A stretch of DNA of 64,000 bases, taken from the NCBI RefSeq assembly GCF_037975245.1, contig NC_092572.1:31345989-31409988 (forward strand), given 5' to 3'. Position 1 is the stretch's first letter, and the number at the start of each line of letters is the position of its first letter. Origin of the DNA: Apostichopus japonicus (taxonomy: Eukaryota; Echinodermata; Holothuroidea; Aspidochirotida; Stichopodidae). The notes under the pieces were generated by a model. The model was not told where the DNA came from. It searched no databases and was given only the letters and a program-made list of their open reading frames with translations. Positions 28,301 through 43,321 of the stretch are shown one piece after another. A program made the position numbers and the translations under genes.

Positions 28301-31300
28301 ATTCGATTAATCGGTATCGGACGTTTAATTTATCGGTACCGCTCTTTCGATATATCGGTACCGCACATTCGATTAGTCGGTATCGCACGGTCGATTTATT
28401 GGTACCGCACATTCGATTGATCGGTTTCGTAAATTCGATTTATCGGTATCGCACATTCTACTTATCGGCATCGCACTTTCGATTTATCGGTAGCGCACAT
28501 TCGATTTATCGGTACAGCACATTCGATTTATCGGTATCGCACATTTGATTTATCGGTACCGCACATTTGATTTATCGGTACAGCACATTCGATTTATCGG
28601 TCACGCACATTCGACTAATCCGTAGCGCACATTCGATTTATCGGTACCGCACATTCGATTTATCGGTTTCGTAAATTCGATTTATCGGTATCACACATTC
28701 GATTTATCGGTATCGCACATTCGATTTATCGGTATTGCAATTTCGATTCATCGGTACCGCACATTCGATTGATCGGTATCGCACATTCGATTTATCGGTA
28801 CCGCACATTCGATTGATCGGTTTCGTAAATTCGATTTATCGGTATCGCACATTCGATTAATAGGTATCGCACGTTCGATTTATCGGTACCGCACATTCGA
28901 TTTATCGGTAACGCACTTTCGATTTATTGGTATCGCACATTCGATTTTTCGGTACCTTACATTCGATTTATCGGTACGGCAAATTCGATTTATCGGTACA
29001 GCACATTCGATTAATCGGTATCGGACGTTTAATTTATCGGTACCGCTCTTTCGATTGATCGGTACTGCACATTCGATTTATCGGTATCGCACGGTCGATT
29101 TATCGGTACCGCATTTTCGATTGATCGGTATCGCATAATCGATTTATTGGCACCGCACAATCGATTTATCAGTTTCGTAAATTCCATTTATCGGTATCGC
29201 ACATTCGATTTATCGGTATTGCACATTCGATTTATTGGTACCGCACATTCGATTAATTTGTATTGCACATTTGATTTATCGGTATCGCAAATTCGATTTA
29301 TCGGTACAGCACATTCGATTAATCGGTATAGGACGTTTAATTTATCAGTACCGCTTTTTCGATTTATCGGTACTGCACATTCGATTAGTCGGTACGGCAC
29401 GGTCGATTTATCGGTACCGCATTTTCGATTGGTCGGTACCGCATAATCGATTTATCGGTACCGCACATTCGATTAATCGGTTTCGTAAATTCGATTTATC
29501 GGTATCGTACATTTGTTTTATTGGTACAGCACAATCGATTTATCGGTACCGCACATTCGATTCATCGGTACCGCACTATCGATTTATTAGTACCGCACAT
29601 TCGATTTATTGGTATTCGATTCGATTGATCGGTACCGACCAATCGAAAATGCGGTACCGCACATTCGATTGATCGGTACCGCACAATCCATTTATCGGTA
29701 CCGCACATTCGATTTATCGGTATCGTAAATTCGATTTATCGGTATGCACTTTCGAATGATCGTTATCGCACATTCCATTTATCGGTACCGCACATTCGAT
29801 TTATTGGTATTCGATTCGATTTATCGGTACCACATTTTCGATTGATCGGTACCGCACAATCGATTGATCGGTACCGCACAATCGATTTATCGGTACCGCA
29901 CATTCGATTTATCGGTACAGCACATTTGATTTATCGATATCGCACATTTGATTTATCGGTATCGCACATTCGATTAATCGGCTTCGTAAATTCGATTTAT
30001 CTGTATCGCACATTCGATTTAAATGTAACGCACACTCGATTTATCGGTACCGAACATTCGATATATAGGTATTGCAATTTCGATTTATCGGTACCGCACA
30101 TTCGATTTATCGGTATCGCACATTCGATTTATCGGTACCGCACATTCGATTAATCGGTTTCGTAAATTCGATTTATCGGTATCGCACATTCGATTGATTG
30201 GTATCGCACGTTCGATTCATCGGTACCGCACATTCTATTAATGGGTATCGCACATTCGATTTATCGGTATCGCATGATCGATTTATCGGTACCTTACATT
30301 CGATTTATCGGTAACGCACTATCGATTTATCGGTACCGCACATTCGATTTATCGGTAACGCACATTCGATTTATTGGTATCGCACATTCAATTTATCGGT
30401 ACCTCACATTCGATTAATCTGTACCGCACATTAGATTTATCGGTACAGCACATTCGATTAATCGGTATCGGACGTTTAATTTATCGGTACCGCTCTTTCG
30501 ATATATCGGTACCGCACATTCGATTAGTCGGTATCGCACGGTCGATTTATTGGTACAGCATTTTCGATTGATCGGTACCGCATAATCGATTTATCGGTAC
30601 CGCACAATCGATTGATCAGTACCGCACATTCGATTAATCGGTTTCGTAAATTCAGTTTATCGGTATCGCACATTCTGTTTATCGGTATCGCACATTCGAC
30701 TTATCGGTAGCGCACATTCGACTAATCGGTAGCGCACATTCGATTAATCAGTTTCGTAAATTCGATTTATCGGTGTCGCACATTCGATTTATCGGTATCG
30801 CACATTCGACTTATCGGTAGCGCACATTCGATTTATCGGTACCGCACATTCGATTAATGGTTATCGCACATTCGATTTATCAGTATCGCATAATCAATTT
30901 ATCTGTATCGCACATTCGATTTATCGGTCACGCGCATTCGACTAATTGGTATCGCACATTCGATTTATCGGTATCGCACAATCGATTTATCGGTATCGCA
31001 CATTCGACTAATCGGTATCGCACAATCGATTTATCGGTATCGAACATTTGATTAATTGGTACCGCACAATCGATTTATCGGTACCGCAGATTTGATTAAT
31101 CGGTATCGTAAATTCTATTTATCGGTACCGCAGATTCGATTAATCGGTATCGCACGTTCTATTTATCGGTACCGCATTTTCGATTGATCGGTACCGCACA
31201 ATCGATTTATCGTTACCGCATTTGATTTATCGGTATCGTAAATGATTTATCGGTACTGCACTTTCTATTTATCGTTATCGCACATTCGATTTATCGGTAT

Positions 31301-32010
31301 CGCACTTTCGATTTATCGGTCCCGCACAATCGATTTATCGGTATCGCAGGTTCGATTTATCGGTACCGCACTTTTGATTTATCGGTACCGCACAATCGAT
31401 TGATCGGTACCGCGCATTCAATTAATAGGTACCGCACATTCGATTTATTAGTACCGCACATTTGATTAATCGGTATCGCACGTTCGATTTATCGTTACCG
31501 CACTTTCTATTTATCGGTATCGCACATTTGATTAATCGGTATCGTAAATTCGATTTATCGGTATCGCACATTCGATTTATCGGTACCGCACATTCGATTT
31601 ATCGGAACCGCACAATTGATTTATCGGTACCGCAATATCTATTAATAGGTCTCGCACATTCGATTTATCGGTACCGCACAATCGATTTATCGGTACCGCT
31701 TATTCGATAAATCGGTACCGCACAATCGAATTATCGATATCGCACATTCGATTTATCGGTATCGTAAATTCATTTTTATCGGTATCGCGCATTCGATTTA
31801 TCGGTATCGCACAATCCATTTATCGGTACAGCATTTGATTTATCGGTATCGTAAATTCGATTTATCGGTACCGCACATTCTATTTATCGGTATCCGATTC
31901 GATTAATCGGTATCGCAGGTTCGATTTATCGGTACCGCACATTCGATTTATCGGTATCGCACATTTGAATAATCGGTACCGCACATTCGATTAATCGGCT
32001 TCGTAAATTC
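22311..32010. repeat. ~5.1-kb satellite block duplicated head-to-tail
   Basis: The sequence from about 22311 recurs from 27441 (offset 5,130). Downstream the offset drops to 4,536 (24611/29147), because copy 1 holds an extra 594-bp tandem duplication, and then rises to 4,602 (26860/31462) through three extra monomers in copy 2. The two copies are almost identical, including rare variants such as a 'gaccaatcgaaaatgcgg' interruption (25092 and 29638), so this is the youngest large duplication. Confidence 0.85.
23059..24246. repeat. 594-bp tandem duplication (27 monomers) inside the satellite
   Basis: The identical open stretches 23093-23290 and 23687-23884 and their flanks are 594 bp apart (27 x 22). 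The corresponding place in the second 5.1-kb block has only one copy. Confidence 0.85.
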
Positions 32011-35000
32011 GATTTATCGATATCGCACATTAGATTTATCGGTACCGCACATTCGATTAATGGGTATTGCACATTCGATTTATCGGTATCGCATAATCGA
32101 TTTATCGGTACCGCATATTCGATTTATTGGTCCCGAACAATCTATTTATCGGTAACGCACCTTCTATTTATCGGTACCGCACATTCGATTTATCGGTATC
32201 GCACATTAGATTTATCGGTATCGCACGTTCAATTTATCGGTCCCGCAAAAACGATATTTCGGTACCGCACAATCGATTTATCGGTATTGCAATTCGATTT
32301 ATCGGTACCGCACAATCGATTTATCGGTACCGCAGATTCTATTAATCGCTTTCGCACGTTCGATTTATCGGTAACGTATTTTTGATTTATCGGCACCGCA
32401 CAATCGATTTATCGGTACCGCACATTCGATTTATCGGTATCGTAAATTCAATTTATCGGTATCGCACGTTCGATTTATCGGTATCGCACATTCGACTTAT
32501 CGGTACCGCACATTCGAATTATCGGTACCTCACATTCGATTTATCGGTATCGCACACTCGATTTATCGGTACCGCACATTCGATTTATCGGTACCGCACA
32601 TTCGATTAATAGATCTCGCACATTCGATTTATCGGTACCGCACAATCGATTTATCGGTAACGCATTTTCGATTTATTGGTATCGCACATTCGATTTATCG
32701 GTATCGCACATTCGATTGATCGGTACCGCAAATTAGATTTATCGGTACAGCACATTCGATTAATCGGTATCGGACGTTTAATTTATCGGTACCGCTCTCT
32801 CGATATATCGGTACCGCACAATCGATTTATCGGTATCGCACGGTCGATTTATTGGTACCGCATTTTCGATTGATCGGTTCTGTAAATTCGATTTATCGGT
32901 ATCGCAAATTCTATTTATCGGTATCGCACTTTCGACTTATCGGTAGCGCACATTCGATTTTTCGGTACAGCACATTCGATTTATCGGTATCGCACAATTG
33001 ATTTATCGGTACCGCACATTTGATTTATCGGTACAGCACATTCGATTTATCGGTCATGCACATTCGACTAATCGGTAGCGCACATTCGATTGATCGGTAT
33101 CGCACATTCGATTAATCGGTTTCGTAAATTCGATTTATCGGTATCGCACATTCGATTTATCGGTACCGCACATTCGACTTATCGGTAGCGCATATTCGAT
33201 TTATCGGTACCGCACATTCGATTATGGTTATCGCACATTCGATTTATCGGTATCGCATAATCGATTTATCGGTACCGCACTTTCGATTTATCGGTACCGG
33301 ACATTCTATTAATCGGTATCGCACATTCGATTAATCGGTATTGCACGTTCCATTTATCGGTCCCGCAAAATCGAATGTGCGGTATCGCACATTCGATTTA
33401 TCGGTCACGCGCATTCGACTAATCGGTATCGCACATTCGATTTATCGGTATCGCACATTCGATTTATCGGTATCGCACATTCGACTAATCGGTAGCGCAC
33501 ATTCTATTTATCGGTACCGCACATTCGGTTAATGGGTTGCGCACATTCGATTTATCGGTATCGCACAATCTATTTATCGTTATCGCACATTCGATTTATC
33601 GGTATTTGCAATTCGATTAATCGGTATTGCAGGTTCGATTTATCGTTACCGCACTTTCGATATATCGGTACCGCACAATCGATTGATCGGTACCGCACAT
33701 TCGATTTATCGGTACCGCATATTCGATTAATCGGTATTGAACATTTGATTAATTGGTACCGCAATTTATCGGTATTGCACGTTCGATTTATCGGTATCGT
33801 AAATTCTATTTATCGGTACCGCAGATTCGATTGATCGGTACCGCACAATCGATTTATCGTTACTGCATTTGATTTATCGGTATCGTAAATTGATTTATCG
33901 GTACGGCACTTTCGATTTATCGTTATCGCACAATCGATTTATCGGTACCGCACATTCGATTTATCGGTATTCGATTCGATTAATCGGTATCGCAGGTTCG
34001 ATTTATCGGTACCGCACTTTTGATGTATCGGTACCGCACAATCCATTGATCGGTACCGCACATTCGATTTATCGGTACCGCACATTCTATTTATCGGTAT
34101 CGCACATTCGTTTAATTGGTACCGCACAATCGATTGATCGGTACCGCACATTCGATATTTCGGTACCGCACTATCGATTTATTAGTACCGCACATTTGAT
34201 TAATCGGTATCGCACATTCGATTTATCGGTACCGCACTTTCTATTTATCGGTATCGCACATTCGATTAATCGGTATCGTAAATTCGATTTATCGGTATCG
34301 CACATTCGATTTATCGGTATCGCACATTCGATTTATCGGTACCGCATTTTCGATTGATCGGTACCGCACATTCGATTGATCGGTACCGCACATTAGATTT
34401 ATCGGTACAGCACATTCGATTAATCGGTAACGCACAATTGATTTATCGGTACCGCAATATCTATTAATAGGTCTCGAACATTCGATTTATCGGTACCGCA
34501 CAATCGATTTATCGGTACCGCCTATTCGATAAATCGGTACCGCACAATCGAATTATCGGTACCGCACATTCGATTTATCGGTATCGTAAATTCATTTTTA
34601 TCGGTATCGCGCATTCGTTTTATCGGTCCCGCACAATCCATTTATCGGTACAGCATTTGATTTATCTGTATCGTAAGTTCGGTTTATCGGTATTCGATTC
34701 GATTAATCGGTATCGCAGGTTCGATTTATCGTTATCGCACATTCGATTTATCGGTACCGCACAATCGATTTATCGGTACCGCAATATCGATTAATCGGTA
34801 TCGCAGGTTCGATTTATCGGTACCGCACAATCGATTGATCGGTACCACACAATCGATTTATCGGTACCGCACATTCGATTTATCGGTACCGCAATATCGA
34901 GTAATCGGTCTCGCACATTCGATTTATCGGTACCGCACAATCGATTTATCTGTACCGCATATTCGATAAATCGGTACCGCACAATCGAATTATCGGTACC

Positions 35001-35185
35001 GCATATTCGATTTATCGGTATCGTAAATTCGATTTTTCGGTATCGCGCATTCGATTTATCGGTCCTGCACAATCCATTTATCGGTACCGCATTTGATTTA
35101 TCGGTACCGTAAATTCGATTTATCGGTATTGCACTTTTGATTTATCGTTATCGCACAATCGATTTATCGGTACCGCACATTCGAT

Positions 35186-38645
<3,460 letters not shown>

Positions 38646-38812
38646 CACGCATATTTTATTAGCTAATCGGAAGGTCGATTTCTATGGTTGTCCTAAATCG
38701 TATATTAATTCAAATACATACATGTATTATCAGCTGATTTAATACTTGATATATTTGAATTAATACGCATATATATATTGGAATTATATATATACTCCAA
38801 TTAGTATGCGTA
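38646..38812. repeat. Imperfect long palindrome centred on CAGCTG (38731-38736)
   Basis: The arms 38701-38730 and 38737-38767 are near-complementary (TATTAATTCAAATAC facing TATTTGAATTAATAC). Outer segments continue the symmetry with an indel (ACGCATA...CTAATCGGA at 38646-38671 against the complement of 38793-38812). It may be a fold-back element or a relic of one; no clear target duplication was found. Confidence 0.5.
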
Positions 38813-39924
38813 AAATATATGGTATATTTGTTTCCCCAGTGCCTACCATACCCGTTCGAGCAGCTCCTGCAAGATTAAACTAGTATCGGCCTAACCGAAG
38901 AAACAGAGAACCAAAGAGGAGTAGGGTGAGGGAGGAGGGTGGTCAGACCGAGCACCATCCTTCCCTGGGAAATCCATTATAAACTGGAGAACCCACCCAG
39001 TGACCATGCTACCACCTGCGGACATACTGTCCGTGAACAAGGAACTCATTACTTCCATTGTATGGCTATACAATGGATGCTGCCCGTGTGATTTACTGTT
39101 ACGAAGAGAAAGAGAAACCACTATAGCTGGCTTAACATGTCAGCAACCTTAGAATATCGAATACCGTCAAATATTGAAATAGAATAATAAACCACTCAAC
39201 CTTTGTAACTTTAGTTGTGGAGCTCAGTTGAATATAAATGTGTTATTCATTGTTCTCTCGTAGCGAGTTTAAAGCACAAAGTACTTGTGAGATTGACATT
39301 ATATGGAATCTATGTAAAAGCCCTGGTGGGGATCCAGGGAGAATCCCCAGAGTCGTAGGATTCAAGATATTTCTTGTTCTCTCACTGCACTGCTTGTAGA
39401 CTTGTAATCTTAAACGCAGAACCATAAGACAGAATATAGACACATTCCAAAGATCGATGTGTTTCATTGAAATAAAATTCAAAGTTCCTGTATGGTCTCA
39501 GACGGCGATACCCGGAAGTTGCAGCATTTTGTTTTGGTTTATTTGAGCGTAAAAGAGAGTCCTTCAGAAGACGACCCTGGATTTCTTACAATTTGAATTT
39601 CATGTAAAACATGAAAATATTAATAAATTAAACCGTGGATCACCGATAAAGCGTGCTATGCGGTGACGGGTTAAGACGTGATCTCTAGTCCCTTAAATTT
39701 CCCTTTTATATGCAATAGATACAGGTTGGTTTTTGCACTTCCAAAATGTTTGCCCCATTAACTGTTTGCTTTTTTCTTGTGTTGAGCCCCCTCCCAACTT
39801 TGCAACTGCTGGTGCCGCCACTGCCAGCAAAAACCAAAGATGATTTAAAGAGTAATTCCGGCGACTGTCAGGAAAACGTTGAAATCATTCACAATGGTAG
39901 TATAATGTGTGGGTGTCACTTTAA
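38813..39924. other. Non-coding region, nothing recognised
   Basis: No coding frame with family features. A segment beginning 'aaagccctggtgggg' near 39319 resembles one near 47201 and may be part of a dispersed repeat. Confidence 0.4.
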
Positions 39925-40218
39925 TCACAAATTTCTGTTCAAGAGTGCAAAACACAGTACAGGGCAGAGCTGGAACGTGTTCATAAGTTAGCTGAACGCT
40001 GCATTGGTTCAAGCCTTCCGTCAGTCTCATCCATATATGAAGAGAAACTGATGAAGAAACTAAATAATATTAAAGAAGATCACACACACCCTTTTAATAG
40101 TCTTATCGTGTTCAACAGATCCGGGATGCTATTACATGTGCCCCATACTAAAACGTCCAGGTTCCGTAATTCTTTCTTACCTGAGGCAATACACTTGTTT
40201 AACTCGCATGCAAAGTGA
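39925..40218 (+). pseudogene. Non-LTR retrotransposon ORF2 C-terminal fragment
   Basis: Seen: a 97-codon frame ending in TGA at 40216-40218, preceded in frame by a TAA at 39922-39924. The peptide contains YRAELERVHKLAERCIGSS, then SIYEEKLMKKLNNIKEDHTHP, then SFLPEAIHLFNSHAK and the stop. Known: this order (an 'l..vqklAlR.i' helix, 'l...r...kk...i..d..Hpl', a basic linker, then 'RNSFlPeAI.l.N') is the usual C-terminal tail of reverse-transcriptase ORFs of CR1/L2/Jockey-group LINEs. Only the tail remains; the endonuclease and reverse-transcriptase core are absent, so this is a 5'-truncated copy, as is typical of LINE insertions. The 3' part of the same copy continues to 40796. Confidence 0.75.
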
Positions 40219-40796
40219 TCTGGTGTGTGATCTGTTATACTTGCAGTCTCTGTGCTGCTTTTATTACTGTTCTGGTTCTGCCTATTTAGTTGTTCTCGAC
40301 AAGGGCGTAGGAACGGGGGGGGGGGCAGTGAAAAATGTGGAGGGGCGGAAGTATCATTCCGCCCCCCCCCGGTTCGCAGGTCAGAAAACCCCTTTTTCAT
40401 TTCCAAATGAGAAAAAAAATCTCATTTGGAGCACCGAATTGCATCTAAGGCCAGGTGAAAATACAAAATTAAGTTTACAAAATGGAGTGGGTGTTGAAGT
40501 GTGCTATATTGCACCAAATTGCATCTGAGGCCACCTGGAAATGCAAAAAATTCCAAAGGGGAGGGGGACGCCCCCTCCCCCAGGCCGGCCATCAATCTTC
40601 AGCCCCCCACTCAAAAGTACCTTCCTACGCCACTGGTTCTCGTAGTTGTTCACTAATAGCTTGTTTATTTTATGGTTCTGTTTGTATTCACTACTGTCTT
40701 ATGTTTACTGTCGCAGGGAAATCATTTTCCGTTTTTTGTTTTCTGAAGTGGACAATAAAGTTTCTATCTATCTATATATCCATCTATCTATCTAAT
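40219..40796 (+). mobile_element. 3' tail of the same LINE copy, ending in a TCTA microsatellite
   Basis: Downstream of the ORF stop the 3'UTR is split by a small DNA element (40300-40635). It resumes to 'gacaataaagtttctatctatc' and a TCTA/TATC-repeat tail at about 40762-40796. A short tandem-repeat tail after AATAAAG is the usual end of CR1/L2-type LINEs, which do not end in plain poly-A. Confidence 0.65.
40300..40635. mobile_element. 336-bp hAT-like MITE inserted in the LINE tail
   Basis: The left end is CAAGGGCGTAGGAA (40300) and the right end complement is CAGTGGCGTAGGAA (ending 40635), 12 of 14 matching. The flanks gttctcga (40292-40299) and gttctcgt (40636-40643) are an 8-bp duplication with one mismatch. 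It has G-rich and C-rich subterminal runs and no coding capacity. CA..TG ends with 8-bp duplications are typical of the hAT superfamily. Confidence 0.7.
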
Positions 40797-40862
40797 TCTA
40801 GTTCACCACTGACTTCCTGGAATGACACAGTGCATAGTCTACATACTATGTATGGTCATTAC

Positions 40863-42580
40863 CAGTGGCGTCGCCAGGGGGGGGGGCAGGGGGGCACGTG
40901 CCCCCTGGAAAACCTAGTGCCCCCCGAGTGCCCCCCATCTGAGATTTGGGTTGGTAAAAAAAATATATATATATTTTGTTATATTCAACTCCCAACATCT
41001 GAGTTGGTTTTTCATAAGGACAAAGAAGCACAGTAATTCGTATTTTCTTCAAATGAGCTGCGAAAAAATGAAAAAGTTTATCCTTGAACGTCGGGTATCG
41101 AAGTCGTAACCCGCGCCATCACAACAGGTGTCGATATTTACATTGAATGTGTCAGTGCTCACGCCATACCAGCGGATATACACGTCCGCTTCGCGAGCTA
41201 CATGACTGTGAGAAGAGAGGGTACTGCGGTATGTTGCCTTGGTCTGAGGTTGACAGGTTAGGAGCTGACGAAATGTGAGAATGTGAGGGTCCGCAGGCAC
41301 CATACTTGCCTATATTTGTGGACCCATACATTAACCCTGTTGTGTAGGGGGTGCAGAGGTCATTTGAGGCCAGATGCTTGTAGGAACAAATGGCGAATGT
41401 TCACACCTGCATACTGAGCCATACTCGATGTGTGATCAAACTTTGGATTACATGGTGAGATCCCTGATAGGAGCCAATAACGATGCTGGAACCTGTTACA
41501 TCTTAATAGATAATGGGCGAAAACGAGAAGGACAAGAAAGGGGTCGGGGGTCATTCACACATTAATTCAACAAATGTAGGTTCTATTGATAGGGTTAGGC
41601 ATAATATCGGCAGCATGTGGTTCATATCCTCTGCAAAATTCTGCGCCTTGTTAAAATCATTACCTCAAAAATAGCAATTTCTGGAGATATCTTCAAATCG
41701 AATTTAGCATCAAATGTGGCAGCATTTTGCATCTAGCCCATCCTCCGTATGCGAACATTTTCCAAAGGGGAGGGGGGCAGTGGCGGTGGAACCGGGGGGG
41801 GGGCTTGGGGGGCTTAGCCCCCCCCCCCAATGAAAAAGTTGAGGGGGCAAATGCATGATAAGCCCCCCCCCCCCCAATATTTACCAAGGATCCGAAACGT
41901 GCATCTGCCCTTTTTTCAATGCATACTTGTCGATCTGTCCGTTGCACACGTATGCTATATAGGTGTAATAATTTCAGTAAATGCTGGGGGGACCCTCGGC
42001 CCGTCCCCTGGCTATAGACCACATTGTCACCCCAACCGCGTCTTCACGCCCCGTGAAAAGTGGAAACAGTGAGTGTGAGTACCGGTAAGGGCAACACAAC
42101 TTCGTCTTAGGCCAATGACTTGCTTCATTTCAGCCAGTTCTCCAACATCCCCTTACTACACTCAAAAACGTCTTTGCGAGTACACCACGAGTAATACCTA
42201 CTCTCTTAAAACACCATCGAATATACAAATTACTATGTTTTTACAGACTTTTACGTGCAATCTGAGAAATTACAGGCTTGAGACCTATATTTTAAGGCTA
42301 GGTATTTGCAGCATATATACACTCGGGAAGTGCCGTTTCCGGCCATCTGGGGGTTTGAAAAACCCAAAATTTTCTTGTACGCTCCACGCCAATGGATGGT
42401 GGCGCTCCGCTTAGATAGTCTCTACACATTAGCCCTCCTCCCAATAATTTTCCCGTTCCGCCACGCCTGGAGGCACCCCTCCCCTTAGACCCCTCACCCA
42501 GGACGGCGATCCGTATCCACCTAAGTGCCCCCCATCAAATGCTGGTGCCCCCCAGACTGAAAAGTCTGGTGACGCCACTG
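40863..42580. mobile_element. 1,718-bp non-autonomous hAT-like element with exact 8-bp TSD
   Basis: The left end is CAGTGGCGTCGCCAG and the right end complement is CAGTGGCGTCACCAG, 14 of 15 matching. Both sides are flanked by gtcattac (40855-40862 and 42581-42588), an exact 8-bp target-site duplication. This is the hAT signature. The interior has only short ORFs and no visible transposase. It includes an internal CAGTGGCGGTGGAACC at 41778 that may be the end of a nested second element, and a reverse-strand copy of the hairpin core described at 43322. Confidence 0.8.
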
Positions 42581-42588
42581 GTCATTAC

Positions 42589-43321
42589 AATACAAGGGAG
42601 CTGGTGATACATCCGTCGTGTGGCTACACGATAAATATAATATATCCAATTTACTGTAAAACGTTCTATTAGAAAGGTAGGTTAAACAGGAAAGGGAAAA
42701 CTACTCTAGTAGCTGACTTGAATAACATATCAGAAATCTTCTAGTTTCGATCAGTATGTATACGTGCATAGCACAAAAGACAATCAACCTTTGAACCGTG
42801 GAGCTCAATGCACAGTCGTGTACGTGTTTACAGTGGGCGTTGTTTATCAGTCACGCGATCAGTATTGATATGTACAGTGCTGTTCAGTGTAATAATCTGC
42901 ATTCACATTGCCACTCTCACATCTCATTTCTATTTATCGTATTTCCACAACGTCGTTCTTACTACATTGGGGTAACTTTCTCCTCTTCGGGTTACATCAA
43001 GGTACTCTTCGTGATAATTTTCAGCTCGAGTGTGTTTTAAGTTGACGAAGAAGGATTCAAAGGATCCTTGATGCACACGGCAACATCACACAAGTGAATT
43101 AGAGCGGCTTTCAATGTAAGTGTTACCCTCTCTGTGTGTATTACAGCAGTACACATTTATAAGTATTATATATGTCAATGGCTGTGGTTTAGAAGGTAGC
43201 GTTATGGGGTACTCCGGTAGCGGGTATACTGTGACACATAAGTTAAACGAGACAGGTAGTCTATCGTGTTAATTAACAGAGATCACCATCTTAATACACT
43301 GCTTCTAACCCTAGATATAGT
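42589..43321. other. Unassigned region; possible 5' non-coding exon ending at 43115
   Basis: A consensus donor (caat/GTAAGTG) lies at 43115/43116 after a stretch with no long ORF. It could be the end of a 5'UTR exon of the gene whose candidate coding exons lie at 44625-44957. This rests on the donor alone. Confidence 0.2.

Larger units (their letters stand above)
2522..35185. repeat. 32.7-kb satellite/minisatellite array, 22-bp monomer
   Basis: A 22-bp unit repeats without interruption from 2522 to 35185 (32,664 bp, about 1,485 monomers by arithmetic). The conserved part is TCGATTTATCGGTACCGCA, followed by a variable 'CAT', 'CAA', 'CGT' or 'CTT' step into the next monomer. The first C of the GGTACC step is often T and less often A or G. 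Each monomer carries two dyads: CGAT-TT-ATCG and CGGTACCG. Because 22 is not a multiple of 3 and the consensus lacks stops on the + strand, all three + frames read through as a 22-residue periodic peptide (..YRYRTFDLSVPHIRFIG..). The dozens of 60-190 codon ORFs here are therefore by-products of the repeat. Monomers are diverged but locally homogenised into nested blocks. No unrelated insertion was noticed inside the array. Confidence 0.97.

Noticed and set aside
2489-35072. About 80 ORFs of 60-190 codons on both strands within the satellite
   Set aside because: They all come from the stop-poor 22-bp repeat read in shifting frames with a 22-residue period; they have no splice structure, no family and no unique sequence.
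2522-35185. CRISPR-like array
   Set aside because: The repeats are directly contiguous with no unique spacers, and the genome is eukaryotic.
2522-35185. Telomeric or subtelomeric repeat
   Set aside because: The unit is unlike TTAGGG-type repeats and unique sequence with genes and transposons lies on both sides.
39746-39991. 81-codon + strand ORF starting with a hydrophobic stretch
   Set aside because: It overlaps the LINE frame in another register; the LINE frame has clear family features and this one does not.
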